From: Daphnia pulex
Taxonomy: Eukaryota; Arthropoda; Branchiopoda; Diplostraca; Daphniidae
Direction of reading: 5' to 3'
DNA length: 64,000 nucleotides
Assembly (NCBI RefSeq): GCF_021134715.1
Contig: NC_060026.1
Coordinates: forward strand, 930,001-994,000
Part shown: positions 20,824-30,650 of the stretch, piece by piece
How positions within the stretch are numbered: the stretch's first letter is position 1
How the letters are laid out: each line of letters opens with the position of its first letter
The notes under the pieces: generated by a model
Told to the model about the DNA's origin: nothing
What the model saw: only the letters and a program-made list of their open reading frames with translations
Databases searched by the model: none
Position numbers and translations under genes: made by a program

Positions 20824-23292
20824 TCATTTTTCTTGATGGAGGTAGTATTTGTTGATCCAATCTCCGTCACCGGCAATCTTGAACCATTCTTCCAAGAATT
20901 TATCGACTTGACATTGAACCTCTTTTCGATCTTCGTCAGACAAATACTTGAGCATCGTCTCCAGTAACTTTTCCCCTCCTTTCAGTGCACGATCAAATAT
21001 AACGGGTCTTTTACCATTGTCGTGGAGCACCAACTCCTTCACGGCATTTGGGCCGAGTTTCTCTGAAAAGCGTTTCATAAAAAGGTCCATTTTTGCAATG
21101 TCGTCGGTTTCGTGGTCTTCCCAATGTTTATCTAGTAGCTCGGCCCATATGCTAAAAAACCTTTTCCTTGGTGGCATGCTGGACTCGCGAGAACCGTTAA
21201 TGTTGATTTGAGTGATTTTAATTGAAGGGATAACAAAATGAACTGTTGTTATAAAGTGAACAAATTGTTGAAGTTGATTATCATTGCTGTAATCGAGGAG
21301 ATAGGTTAAGGTATTCAATGTATAGGTTAAGGTATTCAATGTTGAGCGACAAGTCGGTAAACGATAACTATGAAAATAGGTTGTGGGATCCTTAAAAACT
21401 CGATCTATCAATTCGGGTGCGTTTATTTTCACGAATAGTTGAATTTCTTCTTTGATTTCGAATGGAAAAATTTCCATCCGGGCATCGATATCCCACCCCC
21501 ACAACACAGCTTTGAATAGCGAAGGCATTTCATCAATTTGGTGAAGCAACATTGTTTTCACGGCTTCTCGACCTAAAATGTCAACTTTCTCCGACACGAG
21601 TTTCAATATTTCTTGAATCTTTTCTTCTTTGTAACAACATTGGAATACGTTACTCCATACACTTTTTCGTTCTTCGCCTATGTTACGCAAGGAAGTGACA
21701 ATATTGACAAATTCCTTTAGATGAAATTCGCTGCCGTAATTCAAATAATGTCGCAAAATATTGATAAAATAACATGTGTCACTGAATAATCTATATTTTT
21801 GTTTAAAGTAATCCATGATGTTCGAAGCGAAAAATGTGTCCATTGGAGGTGCGTTATTCTTCCATTGCTGTTTCACTTCCTCTTGGCTTTGGTCCGACAA
21901 ATAGGTTAGCATGCCTTTAACAACGTCTAGTGGCAATTGAATCACGATAGGGCCCTTGTCATCTTCGTGAAGTAAAAGCTTTTTCAGAAAACTGGCACTC
22001 AAGTGTTTAAAACAATCGAAGAACGAAAGAATTATTCGATTGTCCGAGATGGAAGATTCGATGATGTACATTAAAAAATCCCCCCAATAACTGTTTCTTG
22101 GCAGCAGTTGGTCTTGTTTGAGAATGGTGGAGCTTTCCATTTGTTCACCCTTGTTTGAAGAAGTAATAGTTTCAACGAACTCTTCGAGTTGGTCTTTTTT
22201 GAACTGTTTTAATAGGTGATTTGATAACAGACAATATCCGGTGAAAAATCCACTTTTTTTATTGAAAAGTTTTTCCGTAAAATCATCAACTCCTTTAAGT
22301 AGCAAAAGTCCTTGAAGATTTTCGACGTCGATGTAGTGTAGGGATCTTGGTGTTTCATGATTGTGAAAAACTAAATCGTACAAATCTGTGTAATCCTTCA
22401 CATTGTCGTCTCCCATCACGACGATCTTTACCATTGCGTTGAATAATTCTTTTGTTCTACATATGTCAAAAAATGAAACAGAATTTCTTGGGAGATGACG
22501 AAGTATTTGTAATAGTTTTTTTTGCCCAAGTTCTTTCTTGAGACCTTCCAGAATCTTTTGAAACATTTGAATATTTTTAGAATAAATTGCGTCGAAAATT
22601 GCGTCGAAAAGCGCACGAATTACGAATCCCCCTTCGTCTATCAAGTGTTTTTCTAGTGTGTTGCCGGGGAGAACTTGTTTTAAGAAGGCCAACATCTTGT
22701 GATAGATTTCCTTGTGGCCACAGGCGGCAGCCACATAGAATGGCGTGAAACCATATTCATCCCATGCCATGACTTCATTTATTACTTGATCGGCAACATT
22801 TTTGTGCTCCGGATCATTTAAATTTTGGCTAATATTTTTTAACATTTCCTCGATTGCTTCCGTGTTTCCGTGGAAGGCTGCATCGTGAAGGCGAGTCATG
22901 CAATAAGAATCATGTTCTAGAAGTATTATGTTCAGATCCATTCCTGTCACGTCTTCTTCCACTAGCGTAAGAGGAATATAAGTTTTCTGAAAAGCTGTTG
23001 GCTCTAGCATAAGGACTGTGCATTGCATTAGTATCAGAACATTGTTTCTTTCTAGTTCATACAAAACTGCTAGCGCCTTTTCAATTCGTCCACCAATAAA
23101 ATGTTTTTGGTAGTAAAAGGATCCCATAAGCAAGTTCGCAAATTTATAATCGTTGGAATAGGCAATTGATCGAGACAGCAGTCCCAAAAATATTTCAAGA
23201 TGACTCTCGTATTTTTCATTGAAAATAAAAAAGGTCAACATAGGTTGAATATTCAACTCGTTATAAAAAAAAATAATTTTCAAAAGCCTCAC
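20824..23292 (-). CDS. Ankyrin/helical-repeat C-terminal part of the NACHT protein (822 codons)
   Basis: This frame overlaps the end of the NACHT frame by 32 nt and is shifted against it at the T9 run 23265-23273. Its first residues are probably not a real start: removing one T fuses FENYFF to YNELNIQPML and gives one continuous protein. Residues about 131-205 hold two ankyrin-type repeats (TRLHDAAFHGNTEAIEEML; YGFTPFYVAAACGHKEI). The rest is long alpha-helical repeats in which LxLHxxxxxPxxFxxAL followed by MLxYLSDxxxxEV recurs at least three times: LLLHEDDKGPIVI, MLLHQIDEMPSLF, LVLHDNGKRPVIF. In NLR-like proteins the C-terminal repeats sense the ligand, so this is the likely sensor. A partial copy lies at 30.6-31.75 kb. 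The stop is at 20824-20826. Confidence 0.8.
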   Translation of the reverse strand: MRLLKIIFFYNELNIQPMLTFFIFNEKYESHLEIFLGLLSRSIAYSNDYKFANLLMGSFYYQKHFIGGRIEKALAVLYELERNNVLILMQCTVLMLEPTAFQKTYIPLTLVEEDVTGMDLNIILLEHDSYCMTRLHDAAFHGNTEAIEEMLKNISQNLNDPEHKNVADQVINEVMAWDEYGFTPFYVAAACGHKEIYHKMLAFLKQVLPGNTLEKHLIDEGGFVIRALFDAIFDAIYSKNIQMFQKILEGLKKELGQKKLLQILRHLPRNSVSFFDICRTKELFNAMVKIVVMGDDNVKDYTDLYDLVFHNHETPRSLHYIDVENLQGLLLLKGVDDFTEKLFNKKSGFFTGYCLLSNHLLKQFKKDQLEEFVETITSSNKGEQMESSTILKQDQLLPRNSYWGDFLMYIIESSISDNRIILSFFDCFKHLSASFLKKLLLHEDDKGPIVIQLPLDVVKGMLTYLSDQSQEEVKQQWKNNAPPMDTFFASNIMDYFKQKYRLFSDTCYFINILRHYLNYGSEFHLKEFVNIVTSLRNIGEERKSVWSNVFQCCYKEEKIQEILKLVSEKVDILGREAVKTMLLHQIDEMPSLFKAVLWGWDIDARMEIFPFEIKEEIQLFVKINAPELIDRVFKDPTTYFHSYRLPTCRSTLNTLTYTLNTLTYLLDYSNDNQLQQFVHFITTVHFVIPSIKITQININGSRESSMPPRKRFFSIWAELLDKHWEDHETDDIAKMDLFMKRFSEKLGPNAVKELVLHDNGKRPVIFDRALKGGEKLLETMLKYLSDEDRKEVQCQVDKFLEEWFKIAGDGDWINKYYLHQEK

Positions 23293-26200
23293 GTTGATTT
23301 GTCATAAACTGCAACAAGTGGTGGACAGTTTTTTGTTGTTCTTCGCCATTCCACTGAGAATATTCCAAATTACTTGCAAAGAAAAACTGCAGAGATTCTG
23401 ACATATCTCTACCCTCATCAAAGTTCAAGTAATTGATAAATCGTTGAAAACATCGACACTCAACTTTGAAAAAATGTGTGAAATTCAAAACTTCGATAAA
23501 AACGAACATGACGGCTTGAACAAGTTTTCCATCCAAAGTTGCGTCGAGACAATCGCACAATAATGTGAAGATCATCGTGTTCCCAGTCGAAAGAGAAAAA
23601 AGAAGTGCGTTTTCACGAATGAACATTTGGCCTTTAATTGGGCCTTGACGAAGAATGTGAATGTAAAGATGTTCCGCAAATGTCTTCAGTCTGTCTGGTA
23701 AATCGCGTTTAATAATTCTTTTCCGCCATTCATCGTCGTCGTCAACCAATTCTTTCAACATGCCATTGAAAAATACTTGGACGCCATTGTACTCCCGTTT
23801 CACCAGGATTGTGCTCACAATAAATGTTGAGGCAGACTTATCATCGAGCAACTTGTTGTGTCGTTTGTCATCAAGGAGAAACCCATTGAATAAATATCTG
23901 GCGAATAAATACTCAGCGTAGGTGCGATGCAAGAATTGCTGGGTAACATTTGTTGTATCATTTTCTCTGTTTTCGATTGTCAATCCGAAACTCAGACTAT
24001 TCATGGCGATTATCTTTTCGTCAGCAGTTTCGTCATCACTTGACTGATGAGATAACTGAGGTGGCCACAAGATGTCGACGATCTTTTGATCTTCCACAAT
24101 CGTTTTAATGGCCAATTGTGTCAGGTGACTCTCGACGTCTTTGATCAAACGATTAATGGCGTCAGTCACAATTTTGTTTTCAATTGATGATGGTGCTTTA
24201 GCTTTCTCTTCACGAAAAACTTTCCGTTTCGTTTCCATTAAACGATTGAAGAGACTAATTAAATCGAATTTCTTACCGTCAAGTAAATCAGAAATTTCCG
24301 ACTCACGAGGCTCTTCTTTAACTTCAGCACAATTTGATGTTATGAATTCTTTAACATTTGACTGGAAGCATTCGGCTAGAATTTTGCATTGCAACGGGAT
24401 TCCGATAAAAGACTTTTCTTCGTCTTTCAGAGTTTCCGACACTTGTTTGACTAACGATTTGGCAAATTGTTGAAGGGGTTTCTCAATATCTCCTGATAAA
24501 TTTAATTCTTTTACCCAATATGAGGTAAGATGTTTGATTTGATCTTCTTCCGTAAAGTTTTCCAACCTATAAGCCAATTGGGATAACTGGAATTGTAACT
24601 CGTCCAGCATGTGCGGTCGGGTTGTGACATACAGCTGGATTAATCTGTCTTTAGTTATAGACTTCATCCATTCAATAGCGCCTTTTTGACACAGTTCGTT
24701 GATTTCGTCGAATCCGTCAAACATGACTACGATTCGATCTCCCGTCTCCAACCGTTTTCTCAATAACGACCGAGAAAATGAACTTTTGTGATCGACGACG
24801 TATAATCGATTAATAATTAAATCAACCACATCCAAGTCCGTTATTTGATCCAGTTTCAAGACAGCTTCGTAGTCAACTAAATTAATTCTGATTACCCAGT
24901 GGTCCGGATGTGCAATCTTTATTTGCTTATAATAGTATGAGAGAAGAGTAGACTTTCCGGTTCCGGCTACTCCGGAAATTATGACAATTGACTTTTCATT
25001 TCCTTTTTCCTTCAAATTCATCAAATCAATGTCCTCGACAGGTTTACCGGTAGAAGACGCTTGATTAGTAATACCATTCATGATTTTCTTCCATATTTCT
25101 TTTCGTTTTTCCGTTTCGACGAGGACGAGCCATTCGATGTGGCCATCTGAACTGATTCTGCATTCCCCGCCAAGTTCAAACTGATTTTCAAACGGAAATC
25201 GCAATGTCCTCTTGACGTACAGCGATTGCTCAAAGGTTGACGTGCTGAAGGAAGGGATTTTCACTTCGTTCTCTGCTAATAACAATTCATTTGTAGAACT
25301 GAAATTGATCAACTCTTCCGGTTTGTCACCGACAAGGTCTCTTACTTTCACATTTTTCCCTTGAAAGGAAACGATTCTCGACAAAATTCTTTTTTGGAAG
25401 TTGTCACTTAAATCGGTGTACTTGATTTCGTCTTTTATCCCTGCTGTTGATTCATCGCGACTAATTATTATTATAAAATTGTTATCTTCCGCTTTACCTT
25501 CTGGAAATACATTTTCGTGATTTTGGACCGATGCTTCATTATCACAAACGACGACGAGAAAATGATGAGAATATTTTTGTAATTTCAAAATATTCTTCCA
25601 CTTATCTTCCTCGTCTTGTGAAAGACTAGACGGTGTTATTAAGCAATTCCCTTGGCAAATCCCTTTCTGTTTCAATTCCTGCAGTAAATTCTCAATCGCC
25701 GAAATTACTTTGACTGCCGTAAGTTGCGGCGAAGGTGTGGCAATCCGCTGGATTTTTTCCCTTCCGGGAGTATCCATTAAATGTCTCAATTTCTCCTCCA
25801 TCACTTTAATCGCATCGTCATTGAATCCCACCTTCTTATCTAGTTGTTCCTTGTATTGTTTTGAAACATTTTTTAATAAAATGTTCTTTGCTACTTCTGA
25901 TGTCAGCCAAAAATTGGCGTGCTGTCCTATAAACGCTTTTGAAATTCCGTCAAATATTTGCGTCGTTTGATCTTCGCACTTGTCGTTTGGATAATATTTG
26001 CTCACGTCTTTAGTTTCAATAATGTTCTCGAATTTCTCTTCGCTAGGCATATCGACGACAAAAATCAACTTATCAAAGAAATTGTCGACGTCTTCCTCTG
26101 TGATTTTTCCTGGTAGCGGATTCTTGATAGCCGATTGGCCTTTTCCAAAATTGTTGCTCAATTTAAACTTCCAGTCTTTCCAGCTGTCGTTTACACCTAA

Positions 26201-27121
26201 CTCGCAGATCGTTTGACGCAATTTTCTAGCACCTTCTGAAAGATTCACTTCACCCACGAAATCCTGGTGGAATTTCTTTGCGGTACAATCGATGACGTGT
26301 TCATCGACCAAAGCGTCGTGGTAGCTGCTGAGCATTCCAGTACGAATTTGTGTCGTTTTATTATTCGTAGCGCAATCTTTGAGTTCTTTTGCCAGCAGTT
26401 GGACGGGGGACCATTCCTCCTTCAACTGTTTATGCCAATCGTTATTGTTAATTTTTAGTTTGTAATGGGCTGTTTTCTCTGGTGCATCGAACTTTAAAAT
26501 ATCTTCCGACTGGTTATTAATGGACACCAACTCGATTCCAACCTCCTTTAGACTGTTCTCGTCGAAGCCGATATTGGTGCAGATTATGCAATCGTGAATG
26601 TCGTCACCCCTGGCTCTTATCTTGTAAAAAGAATGAAAATATTTCGTTAAATTGAAATCGCCCTTGGGGTTATAATCACGAAGGTGATTTTTGGGAAACG
26701 AGTCACTGGACTCTCCTTTGCGCTTGCAACCAAGGAGGTGATCTGCCGTGATTTTCTCTCCTTCGTTCTCCTTGTGTTTAGCCTGCACGTATCGATATCG
26801 CCAATGTTTACCCGCAGGTGTCGTGTCAGGAACTTCATAGCGGAAAATCAAATCTTCCAGTTTCCCGCCTTCGTCCTCCTTTTCTTTACTCAATTCAAAC
26901 TTGTAACCGGCACCCAGTCCGCGGACACAAAATAGCGCCAACAGTTTGGATTCAAACCTCAAACCGTGGGTGTTATCGGGCATCTTTTTTCCCCTTATCT
27001 CCTTGTTGGCCGTTGGCGATGAATGCGTAAATGACGAGGCAGATGCGTTACTGGATTGCACAACAATTGCATTATCAGCAACAGGCGTTAGTCCGTCACT
27101 ATGCACCAATTCCGACGCCAT
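23261..27121 (-). CDS. Nuclease-like plus NACHT ATPase protein, N-terminal 1,286 codons
   Basis: A single open exon starts at MASELVHSDG. Residues about 50-160 form a domain with GLRFESKLL (Glu57), LEDLIFRYE (Asp90) and YVQAKHKEN (Gln113-x-Lys115). This is the Glu / Asp / (E,Q)xK pattern of PD-(D/E)XK nucleases, in an arrangement recalling the bacterial Cap4-type effector nuclease; that similarity is inference. Residues about 160-700 are not recognised. A NACHT ATPase follows: Walker A GVAGTGKST near 716-724, Walker B IVVMFDGFDEI near 797-806, and the post-NACHT signature FLHRTYAEYLFARYLF near 1062-1077. NACHT proteins are oligomerising switches of innate immunity. The frame ends at a stop directly after a T9 run. 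The downstream frame continues the protein, so the true product is probably about 2,098 residues (see 20824..23292). Four decayed relatives lie in this window. Confidence 0.85.
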   Translation of the reverse strand: MASELVHSDGLTPVADNAIVVQSSNASASSFTHSSPTANKEIRGKKMPDNTHGLRFESKLLALFCVRGLGAGYKFELSKEKEDEGGKLEDLIFRYEVPDTTPAGKHWRYRYVQAKHKENEGEKITADHLLGCKRKGESSDSFPKNHLRDYNPKGDFNLTKYFHSFYKIRARGDDIHDCIICTNIGFDENSLKEVGIELVSINNQSEDILKFDAPEKTAHYKLKINNNDWHKQLKEEWSPVQLLAKELKDCATNNKTTQIRTGMLSSYHDALVDEHVIDCTAKKFHQDFVGEVNLSEGARKLRQTICELGVNDSWKDWKFKLSNNFGKGQSAIKNPLPGKITEEDVDNFFDKLIFVVDMPSEEKFENIIETKDVSKYYPNDKCEDQTTQIFDGISKAFIGQHANFWLTSEVAKNILLKNVSKQYKEQLDKKVGFNDDAIKVMEEKLRHLMDTPGREKIQRIATPSPQLTAVKVISAIENLLQELKQKGICQGNCLITPSSLSQDEEDKWKNILKLQKYSHHFLVVVCDNEASVQNHENVFPEGKAEDNNFIIIISRDESTAGIKDEIKYTDLSDNFQKRILSRIVSFQGKNVKVRDLVGDKPEELINFSSTNELLLAENEVKIPSFSTSTFEQSLYVKRTLRFPFENQFELGGECRISSDGHIEWLVLVETEKRKEIWKKIMNGITNQASSTGKPVEDIDLMNLKEKGNEKSIVIISGVAGTGKSTLLSYYYKQIKIAHPDHWVIRINLVDYEAVLKLDQITDLDVVDLIINRLYVVDHKSSFSRSLLRKRLETGDRIVVMFDGFDEINELCQKGAIEWMKSITKDRLIQLYVTTRPHMLDELQFQLSQLAYRLENFTEEDQIKHLTSYWVKELNLSGDIEKPLQQFAKSLVKQVSETLKDEEKSFIGIPLQCKILAECFQSNVKEFITSNCAEVKEEPRESEISDLLDGKKFDLISLFNRLMETKRKVFREEKAKAPSSIENKIVTDAINRLIKDVESHLTQLAIKTIVEDQKIVDILWPPQLSHQSSDDETADEKIIAMNSLSFGLTIENRENDTTNVTQQFLHRTYAEYLFARYLFNGFLLDDKRHNKLLDDKSASTFIVSTILVKREYNGVQVFFNGMLKELVDDDDEWRKRIIKRDLPDRLKTFAEHLYIHILRQGPIKGQMFIRENALLFSLSTGNTMIFTLLCDCLDATLDGKLVQAVMFVFIEVLNFTHFFKVECRCFQRFINYLNFDEGRDMSESLQFFFASNLEYSQWNGEEQQKTVHHLLQFMTNQREAFENYFFL
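23265..23273 (-). other. T9 run at the frameshift between the two halves of the NACHT gene
   Basis: On the minus strand the sequence is GAAAATTA, nine T, ATAACGAG. With nine T the frame hits TTA-TAA. With eight T it runs straight into the 822-codon frame. It is the only break in about 6.3 kb. Confidence 0.8.
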
Positions 27122-27534
27122 TTATATGAAATGTTTGTTTTACCTTTTTTTTTCCGCCGTGTGGTTTGTTGGATTCGTTACCCACACCCTTCACAGTTCA
27201 CAGTATAGTTCATATTGAAGTATACAAATATCGCACAACCGGAATGATAATATTTTCTCGAAAGAGTCGTCAAATGAAAATAACTCAATTTGCTGTCGCA
27301 CCTGGAAAAAGTGGAACGGAAAAACTGTACGTGACTGTCGGTGCACACTTGATTTGACTGTAACGTTTCGCTAGGAATTTGAACCTGCAGCTCGGCAGTT
27401 TATTGCGATTGTGACAGACAAACTGATTAAACTCCATAAGCCTCCCCTCAGGCTTTCAAAATAAGATAAAAACTCTGGTGAGACTTGATAGCAGGTGAAT
27501 GCGAGTGTCTTGTTTTTCATGCAAGTGGCTGCAA
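27122..27534. promoter_or_regulatory. Immediate 5' region of the NACHT gene
   Basis: About 410 bp between the start codon at 27121 and the conserved upstream element. I see no clear TATA box or initiator. The region likely holds the 5' UTR and the core promoter; 27140-27150 has a T-rich tract. Confidence 0.3.
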
Positions 27535-27995
27535 CTCAAACGAAATCTAGTGCCGACAATTTCTTTATTATTTCACCGCGATGCTGAAAGTTGAACGCAG
27601 GCGGCGCAGTGATCAAAACAAAAATGGTATTCATTTTGAAATACAAAAGATATACTTTGCTTTATATTAGGCTTTGCTAGAACGATCACGAAAAGTAGCG
27701 TGAGTCATCAATCATTCCTGTGATCCGACATGGGCTGCGATCCTCTAGCGTGATATGCAAATTGCAAGCGCATAAACAGCGTAATTAATTTACGCATTCA
27801 AATCACTGCCCAATCCACTTCTTGAATTATTTCCTATTTTGATTTGAATTATTTAGAAGTTAATTCCTCGTGAACCGTTAAACCGAATTCTATTCAAACG
27901 AGACGTGAAGTTGACCGAATTTCCTGTCAAATTTTCCAACATTCTTCCTCGGACAATTCCGCGTAATTAATCGCTAACAGCTTTCTATAACCAAA
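27535..27995 (+). repeat. NACHT-family upstream element, copy 4 (attached to the long gene)
   Basis: Two conserved halves are present: CTCAAACGAAATCTAGTGCCGACAATTTC to GAACGCAGGCGGCGCAGTGATCA, then CACGAAAAGTAGCGTGAGTCATCAATCATTCCTGTGATCCGACATGGGCTG through ATAAACAGCGTAATTAATTTACGCA to CTCGTGAACCGTTAAACCGAATTCTATTCAAACGAGA. The same order and spacing recur at 31760-32180 and 46110-46600, always 5' of a minus-strand family member. A conserved promoter or regulatory region duplicated along with the genes is the simplest reading. Confidence 0.65.
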
Positions 27996-28089
27996 CGTTA
28001 TGTACCGTAGTTAGTCTGTATATGTAGACTCCTGCAATCGTTTAGCTCACTTCCTAAAAATAAGTAATGAACCCCTATAATAATAAGTA

Positions 28090-30650
28090 ATTTATCCTAA
28101 TAAAATTTGATTGTGAAACGGTTCGTATATCAACCGATTAAAAAAGAACGACTTTTCTATCTCGTTCATTTCAACTGAAATATAAAAAAAAAAACAGAGA
28201 TTAGAAAAGTTATGGAGGATGACTTGATTTGAACTGATCGAACCTTCACGCCACTCATCTTGCGTGACAACCGGTGGCAACGAACTTGCAATAGGCTAAC
28301 GAAATGTGGCCGACCTGATTTCGTTTCGTTGAGGGCGTTGGGTTCGCAACTAAAAAAAAAAATTACGAAAAATTATTACGCAAATTGTGCCAAATTTTCG
28401 TACAACCAAAACATGAGTGATTGAGTGAACCCCCATCGGTTGAGAGAAATGAACACCACTGGAATTATAGATATTCTCTCTTTATAGCTGCAGGAATAAG
28501 GTTAATAGACAAAATATAGGGGCGGTCGTGTAATTAGTATTCTTCCACAAAGTTCGGCTACCCACGGAACCCACACGCGCGCCACAGGTCTGATTCTTGT
28601 CTTTTTTTTTTTTTTTTTTGCCTGCTACAAGGAGTTGTGACCAGAACTACCTTATCTGACTTGTCAGTGCTGTTTCAATGTGTATTTGGACACGTCTTAG
28701 TTAGCCTATTTAGAATGTTTTATGACTTGTTTCCAAATTACTATTCAGATCGCATATACTTTAAACGTGACGCCGGCGTCACGTACGGATCCCTCTCTTC
28801 TACACTGATTACCATCTCTGATTAATTGACTTTCCCCAAAAATCTACTACGTCCAGCGTTTCATGGAAAACCCACGTTGATCGGGAAACCACGGACCGGA
28901 GAAGATATTGTAGCATGTCCCGACTCTCTTCTGACTGGCATGAATAAATCAAGTCGAAAGAAACATTAACTTTAGGTGAGCTGATGCGGCGTGTTACATA
29001 TAGAGGGAGATGCATTTTCAATTGTTACGCAGCGACAGATGTTATTTAACTTCGGCATTTATTTTAGTGTCAAAATAAAAAGATTCTTGATTGAAGCGAT
29101 GACCTCAGGCTGCCTCAGGTAAACGCGACTCTTTCTCTTCTCCACAAATAGCTATTCGTTCGAGTAGAATGTGTAGGTGGGAAATCCGTCCGAATCGTTT
29201 GTTTCTTTTCAAAAAGTTTCACGTGATCTCGTTTGGTCTCCTATTTTGTTGTTGTCTGTTGTCTGATTCTGATTCGTTTTGGAAATTTTTTAAACTTGGC
29301 GGGAAGAATGGGAGAGGAGAAACAAGAATCATATATTTTATCTGGCAGCGGTGTCAATGGCTGCCCACACAAAAAATAAACCCGGCAAAATCACAACAGA
29401 AAAATGTGAAAAACAAAAAAGGTCTTAACTTGTCTCGTGTGTCGTCATACAAGTGGTCTGTGATAACAATGTTTATGAAACATGATGATTTATAAAAGGT
29501 ATATTTATAATTTTAAAAGGTGTAATGAAACAAGTTTTGGTAAAATGCTATAAGATTGATTATTGGTTTGACCTTGGGTTTTACTTTTGCTTGAAAGCAA
29601 GCACCTAAAGTAGTACACCTCTAGTGACTAGAGTCTAGACGATGCATGTTCAGTCAATCTCATTTTATGTTTGTCTTCAATTTTTTTACAATCTACCATT
29701 TCTTTTTTCTTTTCTGTGCAGATTTGATATTGAGCAAATTACAAACACCATCTGCGTTAGCAACTGAGGCCAGGTTTGCTTGTGTCCAGATCAACCTATC
29801 AGCAGCAGCAGCTGCAGAACCCTTAATTGGGTATGTTTTAATTTTTATTTTCACTCTCAGGCCTGCATGTTAAGGAATGATTTGGTTACATAGCTGCAGT
29901 AGCTTATCTAAAAATTTCACATGTTTGTTCCTGACGTTATGAGCTCTTTACATCTTACTTTTCTCACTTTTTGTAAATATCCAGTTATATGTGCCACCCT
30001 TAAAATTTATCAAAACTAAATTTTAGTTTTGTTTTTGTTATGTAGGTAAACCCCATTTAATGTTGGATCCACCAGTGTCGGCCGACCCATCTCTTCCTCA
30101 CCTTTATTTTACATTCTCGTGTACGTTCATGTGAGTGTGGACGTATTCACGAGGATGACCTTCCTCCAGTTTCCTTTGACCTTCCAACTGACAACTCTAA
30201 CTGGACCGATTTCATTATCTGCGAATGAAATGTGGAAATGCTCGGCGGCAACAACCAGCCTTAAAGGTAGGGCACGATCAAACCTAACTATTTATCACTA
30301 TTTGTATTGGTGGTCGAAAACAGTTCTTTACCAGGAAAGATTTTAAATGACTTTTTTTGTATAAGTTCGTATAAGTTCCTTCCCTGGTAAAAGTTCATTT
30401 TTTTCTTTTACAATCAGTTATTTATTTAAAATGCGAGCAAATTTTTAACTCCCAGCAGTTTTATTCACCATAATTTGAAAAAGACAATATTGCGTTTGAC
30501 AATAAAGGTGCGTTTAACATTGGCAGAAACGCATCGTGTCGTACCTTAACATAGCACTTCTACCAGTGTGAACGCACCTTGCAAAATTTAAATGATTCGT
30601 CATTTTGAAAGATTTAGAAGAAATCGTTGTTATTTTGATTCAATCCTCGT
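28090..30650. repeat. Segmental duplication, copy 2
   Basis: Collinear with 16066-18995 (landmarks given there), about 12 kb away and in the same orientation. Differences are small indels and length changes in A/T runs (T run 28601-28619 against C run near 16828). It contains the R2 repeat at 30045-30270 and the hairpin at 30505-30580. Confidence 0.7.
30505..30580. repeat. Short hairpin (MITE-like), copy 2
   Basis: AAGGTGCGTTTA...TGGCAGAA faces TTCTACCA...TGAACGCACCTT, the same inverted repeat as 18809-18884. Two changes weaken the arms. Confidence 0.65.

Noticed and set aside
21300..21345. Tandem 21-bp repeat (AGGTTAAGGTATTCAATGTAT) checked as a CRISPR-like or regulatory array
   Set aside because: Only two units, inside the coding frame (adds LNTLTYT twice); a simple coding duplication.
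24141..24473. 110-codon plus-strand open frame opposite the NACHT gene
   Set aside because: Antisense shadow of the coding strand; no domain and no splice or start context.
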